A stretch of DNA of 64,000 nt from Rhodocyclaceae bacterium (GTDB lineage: Bacteria > Pseudomonadota > Gammaproteobacteria > Burkholderiales > Rhodocyclaceae). The translations under genes were made by a program, and so were the position numbers. Shown here piece by piece: positions 51,834 to 64,000 of this stretch. Where the stretch lies: the NCBI GenBank assembly GCA_019455325.1, contig JACFMQ010000014.1, positions 18,558 through 82,557 of the forward strand, given 5' to 3'. Under the pieces are notes generated by a model. It saw only the letters and a program-made list of their open reading frames with translations. It did not search any database and was not told where the DNA came from. Position 1 is the first letter of the stretch. Each line of letters begins with the position of its first letter.

Positions 51834-53462
51834 ATGAAGTGGTTTGACAACCTCAGCCTGCGCGGCAAGCTGATCATCAATTTCTTCGTCAGCGGCGGCG
51901 TCCTCGTCGCCGCCATCGTCTTCTGCGTGCTGCAGATACGCTCGGTCGGCAAGGCCACCGAGGAGATCGCGCGCGACCGTCTGCCGGCCGTCCAGGTGGC
52001 CGCCGAGATCAGCCAGTTGCGCCTGCGCTACCGCGTGCGCAGCCTCGAATACATGCAGCCCGGCAGCGACGACGAAAAGGCCAAGATCGAGAAGTCGCTG
52101 GGCGAGCTGGACGGGCTGCTCGCCGACGCCTTCAAGCGCTACGAGCCGCTCGTCACCGACGGCGAAGAGCGGAAAATCTTCGACGAGGCGGTGCGCGCCG
52201 CCGCTGCCTACCGGGCGACGGTGAACGACGCCGTGGCGCTGGCCAAGGCGGGGCAGGCGGAAGAAGCGCAGGTGCTGCGCAAGACCGCCTGGGTGAAGGA
52301 GGCGAACCGCGTCCGCGACCAGACCGACGCCCTGCAGAAACTCAATCGCACCGGCGCCGAGGCAGCCTCCGCGCGCGCCGCGGACGACGTCGCAGCGGCC
52401 ATCCGCGGCGGCATCATCGCGCTCGTCGCCGGCGTCGCGCTCGCCTTCATCGCCACCTTCCTCGTCTCCGAGCGGATGTCGTCCCGCCTCGGGCGGACGG
52501 TCGACGCGGCGCGCCGCGTCGCCGCCGGCGACCTCACCGGCGCGCTGCCGCCGACGAGCGACGACGAGGTCGGCAAGCTGATCGCGGCGATGGGCGAGAT
52601 GCAGACCGCGCTGCGCGGCGCGATGCGCGAGACCGCGGGCAGCGCCAACGCCATCCTCGACGCCTCGCGCCACCTCAACGGCGCCGTGCAGCAGATGGAC
52701 CGCTCGGCGACGATCCAGAACACGGCGGCCTCGGCCATCGCCGCCAACGTCGAGGAGCTGACGGTGTCGATCAACATCGTCGCCGACAACACCGGCGAGG
52801 CGGCCAAGCTCGCCGGCGCCTCCGACGAACAGGCCGGCGAAGGCCATCGCAGCATCGAACAACTGATCGGCCAGATCGGCGAGGTGGCCGGCGTCGTCCG
52901 CGGCGCCGCCGAGCGGATCGCCCGGCTGAAGGACGAATCCGAGAAGATTTCCGACATCGTCGCTGTCATCAAGGACATCGCCGACCAGACCAACCTGCTG
53001 GCGCTGAACGCGGCCATCGAGGCGGCGCGCGCCGGCGAGCAGGGCCGCGGCTTCGCGGTGGTCGCCGACGAGGTCAGGAAGCTCTCCGAGCGCACCGCGC
53101 TGTCGACCGGCGAGATCGCCCAGATGGTCGGCGCCATCCAGCAATCGACCGGCCAGGTGGTGGACGAGGTCGACCACGGCGTGCGCCAGGTCGACAGCAG
53201 CGTCGCCTACGCCGAGCAGGCCGGCCAGGCGATGGCCCGGCTGCGCGAGATGGCGCAGCGGGTGTCCGAGATCGTCGGCGACGTCGATGCGGCGCTGCGC
53301 GAACAGTCCGCCGCATCGACCGAAGTGGCCAAGAAGATCGAGGACATCGCCGCGCAGTCGGAGGAAGCCAGCGCCATCGCCCACCAGACGGCGACCGCCG
53401 CCGACTCGCTGAGCGCGACGGCGCACGGCATGCAGTCGCTCGTCGCCCGCTTCCGCGTCTAG
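51834..53462 (+). CDS. Methyl-accepting chemotaxis protein
   Basis: The protein has 542 residues. TM1 (about 12-33), a helical periplasmic domain (about 34-188, four-helix-bundle MCP type) and TM2 (about 190-210) are followed by HAMP (to 265) and the signalling domain with the invariant hairpin tip around [34 protein letters not shown] (about 383-416). There is no C-terminal NWETF-type CheR tether. The ligand is unknown. GGAGGGGA lies just before the ATG. Confidence 0.95.
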   Translation: MKWFDNLSLRGKLIINFFVSGGVLVAAIVFCVLQIRSVGKATEEIARDRLPAVQVAAEISQLRLRYRVRSLEYMQPGSDDEKAKIEKSLGELDGLLADAFKRYEPLVTDGEERKIFDEAVRAAAAYRATVNDAVALAKAGQAEEAQVLRKTAWVKEANRVRDQTDALQKLNRTGAEAASARAADDVAAAIRGGIIALVAGVALAFIATFLVSERMSSRLGRTVDAARRVAAGDLTGALPPTSDDEVGKLIAAMGEMQTALRGAMRETAGSANAILDASRHLNGAVQQMDRSATIQNTAASAIAANVEELTVSINIVADNTGEAAKLAGASDEQAGEGHRSIEQLIGQIGEVAGVVRGAAERIARLKDESEKISDIVAVIKDIADQTNLLALNAAIEAARAGEQGRGFAVVADEVRKLSERTALSTGEIAQMVGAIQQSTGQVVDEVDHGVRQVDSSVAYAEQAGQAMARLREMAQRVSEIVGDVDAALREQSAASTEVAKKIEDIAAQSEEASAIAHQTATAADSLSATAHGMQSLVARFRV

Positions 53463-53496
53463 CGTTTTTATCCCCGAGCCCGAAAGGAGCGCCACG

Positions 53497-54171
53497 ATGA
53501 TTCCGCGACTGGTCCGCCTTCCCGTTTTCTGTCTCGCCCTCGTCGGCGGCGCCGTCGCCGACGTCACCGTGGACCTCAGCGCCGAGGCCAGCCGCTCGGC
53601 GGCGAACGACCTTGCCCGCGCCACCGTCTTCGCCGAAGTCGTCGGCACCGCGCCGGGCGAGGCGGCGAAGCGCGCCAACGCGCTGATCGCCGACGCGCTG
53701 GCCGCGGCCAAGGCCTACCCGCGCGTCAAGACGCAGACTGCCGGCACGCACGCCTACCCGATCTACGCCAAGAGCGGCGGCCGGATCGAAAGCTGGCGGA
53801 TGCGTTCGGAGATCGCGCTCGAATCCGGCGACGTCGCCGCCCTCTCCGAGCTTCTCGGCAAGCTGCAGGGAACGCTCGGCGTCTCCGGCGTCACCCTCAT
53901 GCCGTCGCCGGAAACGCGCCGGAAGGCGGAAAACGAAGCGACGCTCGACGCCATCGCCGCCTTCCGCGCGCGCGCCCAGCTCGCCGCCGACGCCCTCGGC
54001 AAGCCGTATCGCATCAAGCATCTGAGCCTCGGCAGCCAGGGCCAGCGGCCGCCGATGCCGTTCCTGCGCGCAGCGCCGATGGCGGCGATGGAAGCCGCGC
54101 CGATGCCGCTGGAAGCCGGCGAGTCGCAGGTGACGGCGACCGTCAGCGGCCAGATCGAACTCGACGACTGA
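53497..54171 (+). CDS. SIMPL domain (DUF541) periplasmic protein
   Basis: The protein has 224 residues. A signal peptide (1-21) precedes a SIMPL domain with TVDLSAEASRSAANDLARATVF and the typical ANALIADALAAAKAYPRVKTQTAGTHAYPIY stretch. The C-terminus (ATVSGQIELDD) is typical. Family function is not well known; roles in envelope stress have been proposed for some members. Follows the MCP gene by 34 bp. Confidence 0.88.
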   Translation: MIPRLVRLPVFCLALVGGAVADVTVDLSAEASRSAANDLARATVFAEVVGTAPGEAAKRANALIADALAAAKAYPRVKTQTAGTHAYPIYAKSGGRIESWRMRSEIALESGDVAALSELLGKLQGTLGVSGVTLMPSPETRRKAENEATLDAIAAFRARAQLAADALGKPYRIKHLSLGSQGQRPPMPFLRAAPMAAMEAAPMPLEAGESQVTATVSGQIELDD

Positions 54172-54179
54172 CGGCGGCC

Positions 54180-55094
54180 CTAGCGGCCCATCCTCGTCGA
54201 GAACAGGCTGGCGGCGATGATCATCGCGCCGCCGATCCATTCGCGCGGACCGATCGCCTCGCCGGCAAGCAGCCACGACGACACCGCGGCGAAGCCGACC
54301 TCGGAGAGCATGATGACGATCGCCTGGTTGGCCGGCGTGTGCACCAGCCCGAACTGGACGACGAGGTTGATCGCCAGCAGCAGGCCGCCGACGAGCAGCA
54401 GCAGGAAGAGCGCCTGCGGCGGCGCGGCGGCCGCGGCCGGCAGGTCGACGCCGCCGAGCAGCGCGCCGAGCGCGACGACGCCGAGGAAGGAGACGAGGAT
54501 GCGCTGCGACGCCGGCAGATTGCGCGCGCGGCGCGAGAGCACGTTGAACAGCGCGAAGCAGAAGCCGGCGCCCAGGCCGCTCCAATCGGCGAGGTCGCGC
54601 GGCAGCGGCAGACCGGCCTCCGGCCGCCAGAGCATGGTCGCGGCGCCGGCGAGCGAGAGCAGGACGACGAAGGCGCCGAAGCGGTTCAGCCGCTCGCCGA
54701 GCAGCACCCAGGCGAGCAGCACGGTCCACAGCGGCGCCAGGTAGAAGAGGAGCAGCACGCGCACCACTTCGCCATCGAGCGTCGCCATCACGTAGCCGAG
54801 ATTGCAGCCGCCGGCGGCGAAGGCCAGCCCGAGGAGCAGCCAGGGATGCGCCGGCCGCGTCGGCCGCGGCCGCCAGACGAGCAGCGCCAGCGCGAGGGCG
54901 ACGGCGTAGGTGAGCGTTGTCGACGAGATGCCGTCGATGCCGGCGTCGCGCAACGCGCGGTAGGGATACCAGATCACCCCCCAGACGAAGGCGCCGGTGA
55001 GCAGCGCCGTCGCCGCCAGGCCGCGCGACGCGCCACCCGCCCCTGCGGCGCCCGACGCGCCGGGATTTCCGCCGCCGCCCGTTCCTTCCGTCAC
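54180..55094 (-). CDS. EamA/DMT family transporter
   Basis: The protein has about 304 residues and ten hydrophobic helices in two EamA repeats (WGVIWYPYRALRDAGI early; ANQAIVIMLSEVGFAAVSSWLLAGEAIG late). The start is uncertain: GTG 55094 is used here, because the ATG at 55139 would put the first codons over the TATAAT box of dapC; the frame is the same. The substrate is unknown. Convergent with the SIMPL gene, 8 bp apart. Confidence 0.82.
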   Translation of the reverse strand: MTEGTGGGGNPGASGAAGAGGASRGLAATALLTGAFVWGVIWYPYRALRDAGIDGISSTTLTYAVALALALLVWRPRPTRPAHPWLLLGLAFAAGGCNLGYVMATLDGEVVRVLLLFYLAPLWTVLLAWVLLGERLNRFGAFVVLLSLAGAATMLWRPEAGLPLPRDLADWSGLGAGFCFALFNVLSRRARNLPASQRILVSFLGVVALGALLGGVDLPAAAAAPPQALFLLLLVGGLLLAINLVVQFGLVHTPANQAIVIMLSEVGFAAVSSWLLAGEAIGPREWIGGAMIIAASLFSTRMGR

Positions 55095-55108
55095 CCGCCG
55101 ATGCCCCT

Positions 55109-55114
55109 TATAAT
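55109..55114 (+). promoter_or_regulatory. Consensus -10 box before dapC
   Basis: TATAAT lies 35 nt before the GTG start of dapC. The -35 region is weak. Confidence 0.5.
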
Positions 55115-55149
55115 CCGCCGTTCGACGAACCGCACGCATCCCCCGACAC

Positions 55150-56355
55150 GTGAATCCCCATCTTGCCAGGCTGCAGCCCTACCCCTTCGAGAAGCTGCGC
55201 CGACTCTTCGCCGGCGTCGCGCCGAACCCGCAACGCCGCGAGATCAAGCTGTCCATCGGCGAACCGCAGCACGCCACGCCCGAATTCATCAAGGAGGCGC
55301 TCGCCGCCGGCCTCGGCGGCCTGGCGAACTATCCTACCACGCAGGGCGCGCCGGCCCTGCGCCAGGCCATCGCCGCCTGGCTGGGCCGCCGCTACGGCCT
55401 GGAGAACGTCGATGCTGAGAGCGAGATCCTGCCGGTGAACGGCTCGCGCGAGGCGCTCTTCGCCTTCGCGCAGACGGTGATCGATCCGTCGCGCGGCCAC
55501 GTGCCGCTGGTCGTCAGCCCGAACCCGTTCTACCAGATCTACGAAGGCGCCGCCTACCTCGCCGGCGCCGAGCCGCGCTTCATCAACACGCTGCCGGAGA
55601 ACGACTTCGCGCTCGACCTCGACGCACTCTCCGAGGCCGAGTGGTCGCGCGTGCAACTGATGTACGTCTGCTCGCCGGGCAACCCGACCGGCAAGGTGCT
55701 CGACCTCGACGACTGGAAGAAGCTCTTCGCGCTTTCCGACAAATACGGCTTCGTCATCGCCTCCGACGAATGCTACTCGGAGCTGTTCTTCGACGAGGCG
55801 CAGCCGCCGCTCGGCGGCCTGCAGGCGGCGAAGCTGCTCGGCCGCGGCTTCGACCGGCTGGTGATGTTCTCCAGCCTCTCCAAGCGTTCCAACGTGCCCG
55901 GCATGCGCTCCGGCTTCGTCGCCGGCGACGCGGCGATCCTCAAGCAGTTCCTGCTCTACCGCACCTACCACGGCGCGGCGATGAGCCCGGCGGTGCAGGC
56001 GGCATCGATCGCCGCGTGGAACGACGAGGCGCACGTGGTCGAGAACCGCCGCCTCTACGTCGAGAAGTTTGCGCAGGTGACGCCCGTCATCGCCTCGGTA
56101 CTCGACACCGGCATGCCGGACGCCAGCTTCTACCTGTGGGCGCGGGTCGACGCCAACGCGTCCATTACCGACACCGACTTCGCCCGCCGCCTGCTCGCTG
56201 AATATAATGTCGTGGTCCTGCCGGGCAGCTTCCTCGCGCGCGAGGCCAACGGCGTGAATCCCGGCGCCGGCTTCGTGCGCATCGCGCTCGTCGCGCCGCT
56301 CGCGGAATGCCTCGAAGCGGCGGACCGCATCAAGCACTTCGTCTCAAAACTCTAG
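55150..56355 (+). CDS. dapC: Succinyldiaminopimelate transaminase
   Basis: The protein has 401 residues from GTG 55150. Fold-type I aminotransferase motifs are [41 protein letters not shown] and [15 protein letters not shown] (PLP Lys). The C-terminal [12 protein letters not shown] is typical. The context (dapD and dapE follow) supports the DapC assignment in lysine and diaminopimelate synthesis. Confidence 0.93.
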   Translation: MNPHLARLQPYPFEKLRRLFAGVAPNPQRREIKLSIGEPQHATPEFIKEALAAGLGGLANYPTTQGAPALRQAIAAWLGRRYGLENVDAESEILPVNGSREALFAFAQTVIDPSRGHVPLVVSPNPFYQIYEGAAYLAGAEPRFINTLPENDFALDLDALSEAEWSRVQLMYVCSPGNPTGKVLDLDDWKKLFALSDKYGFVIASDECYSELFFDEAQPPLGGLQAAKLLGRGFDRLVMFSSLSKRSNVPGMRSGFVAGDAAILKQFLLYRTYHGAAMSPAVQAASIAAWNDEAHVVENRRLYVEKFAQVTPVIASVLDTGMPDASFYLWARVDANASITDTDFARRLLAEYNVVVLPGSFLAREANGVNPGAGFVRIALVAPLAECLEAADRIKHFVSKL

Positions 56356-56365
56356 GAAAGAGAAC

Positions 56366-57187
<822 letters not shown>

Positions 57188-57221
57188 GCGCGCCGGTCCG
57201 CGCTCCGGGCGGAGAGGAAGC

Positions 57222-60433
<3,212 letters not shown>

Positions 60434-60506
60434 GCGGCACTGCCAGTCGCCTTTCACATAACAATAGTGATAGCCTTCGCACATCTCGCCACGGATCGAC
60501 ACACAC

Positions 60507-60899
60507 ATGGGTGACAGAACAACGCTGAAATTCCTCGTGGTGGACGACTTCTCCACCATGCGCCGCATCGTCCGCAACCTGCTCAAGGAGCTCGGCTTCA
60601 ACAACGTCGAGGAGGCCGAGGACGGCGCCATCGCGCTTTCCCGCCTGAAGTCCGGCGGCATCGACTTCGTCGTCACCGACTGGAACATGCCGAACATGGA
60701 CGGCCTGACGCTGCTCCAGTCGGTGCGCGCCGATCCGGCGCTGAAGCATCTGCCGGTGCTGATGATCACCGCCGAGGCGAAGAAGGAGAACATCATCGCC
60801 GCCGCCCAGGCCGGCGCCTCCGGCTACATCGTGAAACCCTTCACGAGCGCAACGCTGTCCGAAAAACTGAACAAGATCTTCGAAAAGATGGGGGTTTGA
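60507..60899 (+). CDS. cheY: Chemotaxis response regulator CheY
   Basis: The protein has 130 residues, a single receiver. Acidic pocket D13-D14, phospho-acceptor D58 in [21 protein letters not shown] and the KPF lysine are intact. The [15 protein letters not shown] segment is typical of flagellar CheY. Its stop is followed directly by the cheZ start. No flagellar or other che genes are in the window. Confidence 0.96.
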   Translation: MGDRTTLKFLVVDDFSTMRRIVRNLLKELGFNNVEEAEDGAIALSRLKSGGIDFVVTDWNMPNMDGLTLLQSVRADPALKHLPVLMITAEAKKENIIAAAQAGASGYIVKPFTSATLSEKLNKIFEKMGV

Positions 60900-61484
60900 A
60901 TGGCAACGAAAAGCACCGGCAGAACGAAAACGACCAAGACGACGACGAAGCCGGCCGTGAAGAAGGCGACGCCGGCCGCCAAGGCGCCGGCGAAGAAGGC
61001 CGCCGCGCGCAAGCCGATCTCCGCGGCGGCGGCGAAGAAGGCGGACAGCAGCCATGTGCTCGACGAACTGAAGGGCCTGGCGCGCGAACTCAAGGAAGCG
61101 GCGAAGGGTCTGAACAAGAAGGCCGCGCACAACCCGAAGGCGGTCTCGGCGATCCTCGGCAGCGTCGAGCGGATGACCGCCGACGCCGCCAACAAGTCGC
61201 TGACCGAGGCGGAAATCGCCAAGCACCTGGTCGGCGGCACGCTCGATTCGCTGTCGAAAAACTGGAGCCGCCAGGAGATCGAGGCCAGCCTGAAGGCGGT
61301 CAGCGGCCACCTGACGAACATCATCGTCGCCCAGGAGTTCCAGGACCTCGCCGGCCAGTCGCTGCGCAAGGCGATGAAGGCGCTGGTCGGCGCCATCATC
61401 GTCGTCGAGGGCGGCGGCCCGACCGAAGAGAAGCGCCTGTCGCAGGCCGAGATCGACGGGCTGCTGAAGGATCTGATGCCCTGA
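60900..61484 (+). CDS. cheZ: CheY phosphatase CheZ with basic N-tail and FliM-like C-terminal peptide
   Basis: The protein has 194 residues. The long helix and tip segment AQEFQDLAGQSLRK includes D149 and Q153, the spacing of the catalytic pair D143/Q147 of E. coli CheZ (numbers from memory). Residues 1-45 are Lys/Ala/Pro/Thr-rich, like histone H1 tails, and absent from E. coli CheZ. The C-terminus reads RLSQAEIDGLLKDLMP, nearly identical in its core to the FliM N-terminal CheY-binding peptide LSQAEIDALL. The gene directly abuts cheY, supporting a CheY partner. It should dephosphorylate CheY-P. Confidence 0.88.
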   Translation: MATKSTGRTKTTKTTTKPAVKKATPAAKAPAKKAAARKPISAAAAKKADSSHVLDELKGLARELKEAAKGLNKKAAHNPKAVSAILGSVERMTADAANKSLTEAEIAKHLVGGTLDSLSKNWSRQEIEASLKAVSGHLTNIIVAQEFQDLAGQSLRKAMKALVGAIIVVEGGGPTEEKRLSQAEIDGLLKDLMP

Positions 61485-61530
61485 GCCGGAACGCCCCCGG
61501 GGCCGGATCGATTCCTCCGGAGAAGTACAC

Positions 61531-61890
61531 ATGGCCATCGGCTGGATGACGATACTGTCGAACGTTCCCTGGTCGGAGGTGATCAAGAATGCGCCGGCGG
61601 TCACCGACGGCGCGAAGAAGCTCTGGAAGAAGGTCCGCGGCGACACGCCGAACGAAGGCGCGCCGTCGCCGGCCGACGATACGCCGGAAGGCCGCCTCGC
61701 CGCGCTGCAGGCGGAAGTCGACGAGCTGCAGGCGCAGATGCTGGCTTCCAGCGAAGTGATCCGCTCGCTCGCCGAACAGAATACGCAACTGATCGCCCGC
61801 GTCGAAGCCGGACGCCGCCGCCTGCTGGCGCTGGCGGTCTTCAACGTTGCCGTCGCCGGCGTCGCGCTGGCTGCCTGGCTGGGGTCGTAG
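61531..61890 (+). CDS. Small membrane-anchored coiled-coil protein
   Basis: The protein has 119 residues. An N-terminal amphipathic region with a basic segment (KKLWKKVRG, about 29-37) is followed by a coiled coil (about 54-95, LAALQAEVDELQAQML) and a single C-terminal hydrophobic helix (about 97-117). I do not recognise the family. It lies 46 bp after cheZ, on the same strand, and may be co-transcribed; a role in motility is only a guess. A bidirectional terminator follows at 61911-61948. Confidence 0.7.
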   Translation: MAIGWMTILSNVPWSEVIKNAPAVTDGAKKLWKKVRGDTPNEGAPSPADDTPEGRLAALQAEVDELQAQMLASSEVIRSLAEQNTQLIARVEAGRRRLLALAVFNVAVAGVALAAWLGS

Positions 61891-61910
61891 CACCGCGGAC
61901 GCCAGAAGGA

Positions 61911-61948
61911 GAAAACCCCGAAAGCCTCAGCAGGCTTTCGGGGTTTTC
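61911..61948. terminator. Bidirectional rho-independent terminator
   Basis: A 17-bp perfect stem (61911-61927 with 61932-61948) around a CAGC loop has U-rich and A-rich ends on both strands. It ends the cheYZ-side transcript and the tRNA transcript. Confidence 0.9.
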
Positions 61949-61952
61949 AAGG

Positions 61953-62029
61953 TGGGGCGACATACCGGGATCGAACCGGTGACACCTGGAATCACAATCC
62001 AGTGCTCTACCGACTGAGCTAATGCCGCC
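61953..62029 (-). tRNA. tRNA-His (GTG)
   Basis: The cloverleaf is complete. The anticodon loop has GTG; the acceptor stem GCGGCAT pairs with ATGTCGC, with one G-T. The extra G(-1) (62029) pairs opposite C73 as required for tRNA-His, and CCA is encoded. Confidence 0.95.
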
Positions 62030-62036
62030 ACTGTTC

Positions 62037-62113
62037 TGGCGCGCCCGGCGAGACTCGAACTCACAACCCCCGGCTTAGAAGGCCGGTGCTCTATCCGGTT
62101 GAGCTACGGGCGC
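62037..62113 (-). tRNA. tRNA-Arg (TCT)
   Basis: Acceptor GCGCCCG pairs with CGGGCGC, the anticodon loop CTTCTAA reads TCT, and CCA is encoded. It is 7 bases upstream of tRNA-His in the same transcript. Confidence 0.95.
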
Positions 62114-62155
62114 CGTGAGTGTTCCCGCCGGAACGCTTCGGGGAATCTCGCATAC

Positions 62156-62232
62156 TGGTCGGGGTGACACGATTCGAACGTGCGACCCTCTGATCCCAAA
62201 TCAGATGCGCTACCAGGCTGCGCTACACCCCG
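62156..62232 (-). tRNA. tRNA-Pro (TGG)
   Basis: Acceptor CGGGGTG pairs with CACCCCG, the anticodon loop TTTGGGA reads TGG, and CCA is encoded. It is the first gene of the Pro-Arg-His tRNA transcript. Confidence 0.95.
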
Positions 62233-62243
62233 AGGAAGCGCGC

Positions 62244-62272
62244 ATTATAGAGAGGGCAAGGGGTACGGTCAA
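62244..62272 (-). promoter_or_regulatory. tRNA cluster promoter
   Basis: On the minus strand TTGACC (62267-62272) and a perfect TATAAT (62244-62249) are 17 nt apart, just upstream of tRNA-Pro. GC-rich bases follow the -10 box, as in a stringent-type discriminator. Confidence 0.85.
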
Positions 62273-62311
62273 TTGCCGGCGCGCTGTTTTTTTCCGTTCC
62301 GGGGCGCTTGC

Positions 62312-62340
62312 TTGCACCCCCCCTCCATTTCTGCTATTAA
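62312..62340 (+). promoter_or_regulatory. Possible dksA promoter
   Basis: TTGCAC (62312-62317) and TATTAA (62335-62340) are 17 nt apart. A 7-bp hairpin (62343-62359) sits in the predicted leader. The match to consensus is moderate. Confidence 0.4.
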
Positions 62341-62384
62341 AGCGGTTTTTCCAAAACCGGACGCACTCCGAAAGATCTCCACAA

Positions 62385-62810
62385 ATGGCCGAAGAACTGC
62401 TCCATAAACATTTCACGCCCTACGTCCCGAAGAAGGGCGAGGAATACATGAACGCCAAGCAGCTCACGCACTTCCGGAAGATCCTGGAAACGCTGAAGCA
62501 GGAATTGTCCGAGGACATCGAGCGCACCGTTCACACGATGCAGGATGAAGCCACCGTCTTCGCCGACCCGAACGACCGCGCCAGCCAGGAAACCGACATG
62601 GCCATCGAACTGAGGAACCGCGACCGCGAGCGCAAGCTGATCAAGAAGATCGACGAGACGCTCGGCCGCATCGACGAGGGCGACTACGGCTACTGCGACA
62701 AGTGCGGCGTCGAGATCGGCATCAAGCGCCTGGAAGCGCGCCCGACGGCGACGCTGTGCATCGACTGCAAGACGCTCGAAGAACTGCGCGAGCGCCAGGT
62801 CGCCAAGTAA
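62385..62810 (+). CDS. dksA: RNA polymerase-binding transcription factor DksA
   Basis: The protein has 141 residues. The coiled-coil tip carries D61 and D64 in DPNDRASQE, the residues that act in the RNA polymerase secondary channel. The zinc finger has C104, C107, C125 and C128. It works with ppGpp to control rRNA, tRNA and amino-acid promoters. The tRNA cluster divergent to it would be a natural target (inference). Confidence 0.97.
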   Translation: MAEELLHKHFTPYVPKKGEEYMNAKQLTHFRKILETLKQELSEDIERTVHTMQDEATVFADPNDRASQETDMAIELRNRDRERKLIKKIDETLGRIDEGDYGYCDKCGVEIGIKRLEARPTATLCIDCKTLEELRERQVAK

Positions 62811-62830
62811 GGCACCAGAGCCGCCAAAAG

Positions 62831-62856
62831 AAAAAGGACGCCGAGGCGTCCTTTTT
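62831..62856. terminator. Bidirectional terminator between dksA and pnp
   Basis: AAAAAGGACGC and GCGTCCTTTTT form a perfect 11-bp stem around CGAG, with T runs on both strands. It serves both convergent genes. Confidence 0.9.
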
Positions 62857-62874
62857 CTTTGCCCTGATTCAGGC

Positions 62875-64000
62875 TCAGACCTGCGGGGCGTCCGCCGGCG
62901 CGGCAGCGGCCTCGGCGGCCACGGCCTTCATCGACAGGCGCACGCGGCCCTTCTCGTCCGCTTCCAGCACCTTGACGCGCACCTGCTGGCCTTCCTGCAG
63001 CTTGTCGGAGACCTTCTCGACGCGCTCGTTGGCGATCTGCGAGATGTGCAGCAGACCGTCGCGGCCCGGCATGATGCTGACGATGGCGCCGAAGTCGAGC
63101 AGCTTCAGCACGGTGCCTTCGTAGATCTTGCCGACCTCGACCTCGGCAGTGATGTCGCCGATGCGCTTCTTGGCGGCGTCGGCGGCCTCGCCCGAGGTCG
63201 AGGCGATGGTGATCGTACCGTCGTCCTGGATGTCGATCGTCGTGCCGGTTTCTTCGGTGATGGCGCGGATGACGGCGCCGCCCTTGCCGATCACGTCGCG
63301 GATCTTCTCCGGATTGATCTTCATCACGTAGAGGCGCGGCGCGTAGGCCGACAGTTCGCCGACGCCGGCCATCGAGGTCTCCATCTGGCCGAGGATGTGC
63401 ATGCGCGCCTCCTGCGCCTGCGCCAGCGCGACCTGCATGATCTCCTTGGTGATGCCCTGGATCTTGATGTCCATCTGCAGCGCGGTGACGCCGCCGCGGG
63501 TGCCGGCCACCTTGAAGTCCATGTCGCCGAGGTGGTCCTCGTCGCCGAGGATGTCGGTGAGCACGGCGAAGCGGTTGCCGTCCTTGATCAGGCCCATGGC
63601 GATGCCGGCGACGTGCGCCTTGAGCGGCACGCCCGCGTCCATCAGCGCCAGCGAGCCGCCGCAGACCGAGGCCATCGACGACGAGCCGTTCGACTCGGTG
63701 ATCTCCGAGACGATGCGCATCGAGTAGGAGAACTCGTCGGCCGGCGGCAGCACGGCGATCAGCGCGCGCTTGGCGAGGCGGCCGTGGCCGATCTCGCGGC
63801 GCTTCGGCGAACCGACGCGGCCGCATTCGCCGGTGGCGTACGGCGGCATGTTGTAGTGCAGCATGAAGCGCTCGCGGTACTCGCCGGCGAGCGCGTCGAT
63901 GATCTGCTCGTCGCGGCCGGTGCCGAGCGTGGCGACGACCAGCGCCTGCGTCTCGCCGCGCGTGAACAGCGCCGAGCCGTGGGTGCGCGGCAGCACGCCG
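62875..64000 (-). CDS. pnp: Polyribonucleotide nucleotidyltransferase (partial, 5' part outside window)
   Basis: The last 374 residues are seen. The second RNase PH core begins [17 protein letters not shown] and includes the [19 protein letters not shown] active-site region. A KH domain with [12 protein letters not shown] and an S1 domain ([16 protein letters not shown]) follow. The frame continues beyond the window edge, and the GTG at 63996 is an internal codon. PNPase degrades RNA 3'-5' with phosphate. A short Ala-rich tail ends the protein. Confidence 0.96.
   Translation of the reverse strand, partial: GVLPRTHGSALFTRGETQALVVATLGTGRDEQIIDALAGEYRERFMLHYNMPPYATGECGRVGSPKRREIGHGRLAKRALIAVLPPADEFSYSMRIVSEITESNGSSSMASVCGGSLALMDAGVPLKAHVAGIAMGLIKDGNRFAVLTDILGDEDHLGDMDFKVAGTRGGVTALQMDIKIQGITKEIMQVALAQAQEARMHILGQMETSMAGVGELSAYAPRLYVMKINPEKIRDVIGKGGAVIRAITEETGTTIDIQDDGTITIASTSGEAADAAKKRIGDITAEVEVGKIYEGTVLKLLDFGAIVSIMPGRDGLLHISQIANERVEKVSDKLQEGQQVRVKVLEADEKGRVRLSMKAVAAEAAAAPADAPQV

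Overview
This is a very GC-rich, gene-dense chromosomal segment. It suggests a betaproteobacterium of the Rhodocyclales type. The reasons are the cysE-iscR-(nifS-like)-iscSUA-hscBA-fdx-iscX order, the dapC-dapD-pilU-dapE-prmB order, the OmpR/EnvZ pair, dksA beside tRNA-Pro/Arg/His, and many PAS/GGDEF/hybrid-kinase sensors. The assignment is inferred from gene content and order, not from a search. I see no rRNA, insertion sequence, prophage or CRISPR array, so the window reads as core chromosome with lineage-specific signalling genes.

Layout. 1-5754 (minus): three translationally coupled signalling genes (REC-PAS-DGDEF-EAL-REC, a PAS sensor without kinase, and a DUF4118/GAF protein cut by the window edge). 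5836-7785 (minus): lemA and two TPM-domain genes. 7856-11370 (minus): tsaB-rimI-udg, a small secreted protein and a CapA-like protein. 11451-11542: a large imperfect palindrome. 11591-14362: a small secreted protein divergent from ompR-envZ. 14381-16081 (minus): ispD-ispF-thpR. 16150-20691 (plus): a DUF4010 membrane protein, then the AmmeMemoRadiSam trio ending in a degenerate alpha/beta-hydrolase. 20704-32227: two hybrid kinases, mfd, a patatin-like protein lacking its catalytic pair, and an orphan periplasmic binding protein divergent from the second kinase. 32341-34259: aroG-serB. 34397-35565: a phosphoribosyltransferase and a zinc-ribbon protein. 35562-43587 (minus): DUF2237 and the ISC iron-sulfur operon with cysE. 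43649-46583: trmJ, suhB and a sorbosone-dehydrogenase-like protein. 46787-54171: mutS, a second orphan binding protein, bcp-slyD, an MCP and a SIMPL protein. 54180-60433: an EamA transporter and the dap/pilU/prmB cluster. 60507-61890: cheY-cheZ and a small membrane protein. 61911-62232: three tRNAs (Pro, Arg, His) with promoter and terminator. 62385-64000: dksA and the 3' part of pnp.

Most genes are housekeeping. The more unusual items are a CheZ whose C-terminus resembles the CheY-binding peptide of FliM; a binding protein/hybrid kinase pair arranged like TorT/TorS; two enzyme-fold proteins with lost catalytic residues (patatin-like and hydrolase-like), one of them coupled to the AmmeMemoRadiSam operon; a perfect 14-nt tandem repeat inside mfd; two IscR-like operators; and the 92-bp palindrome.
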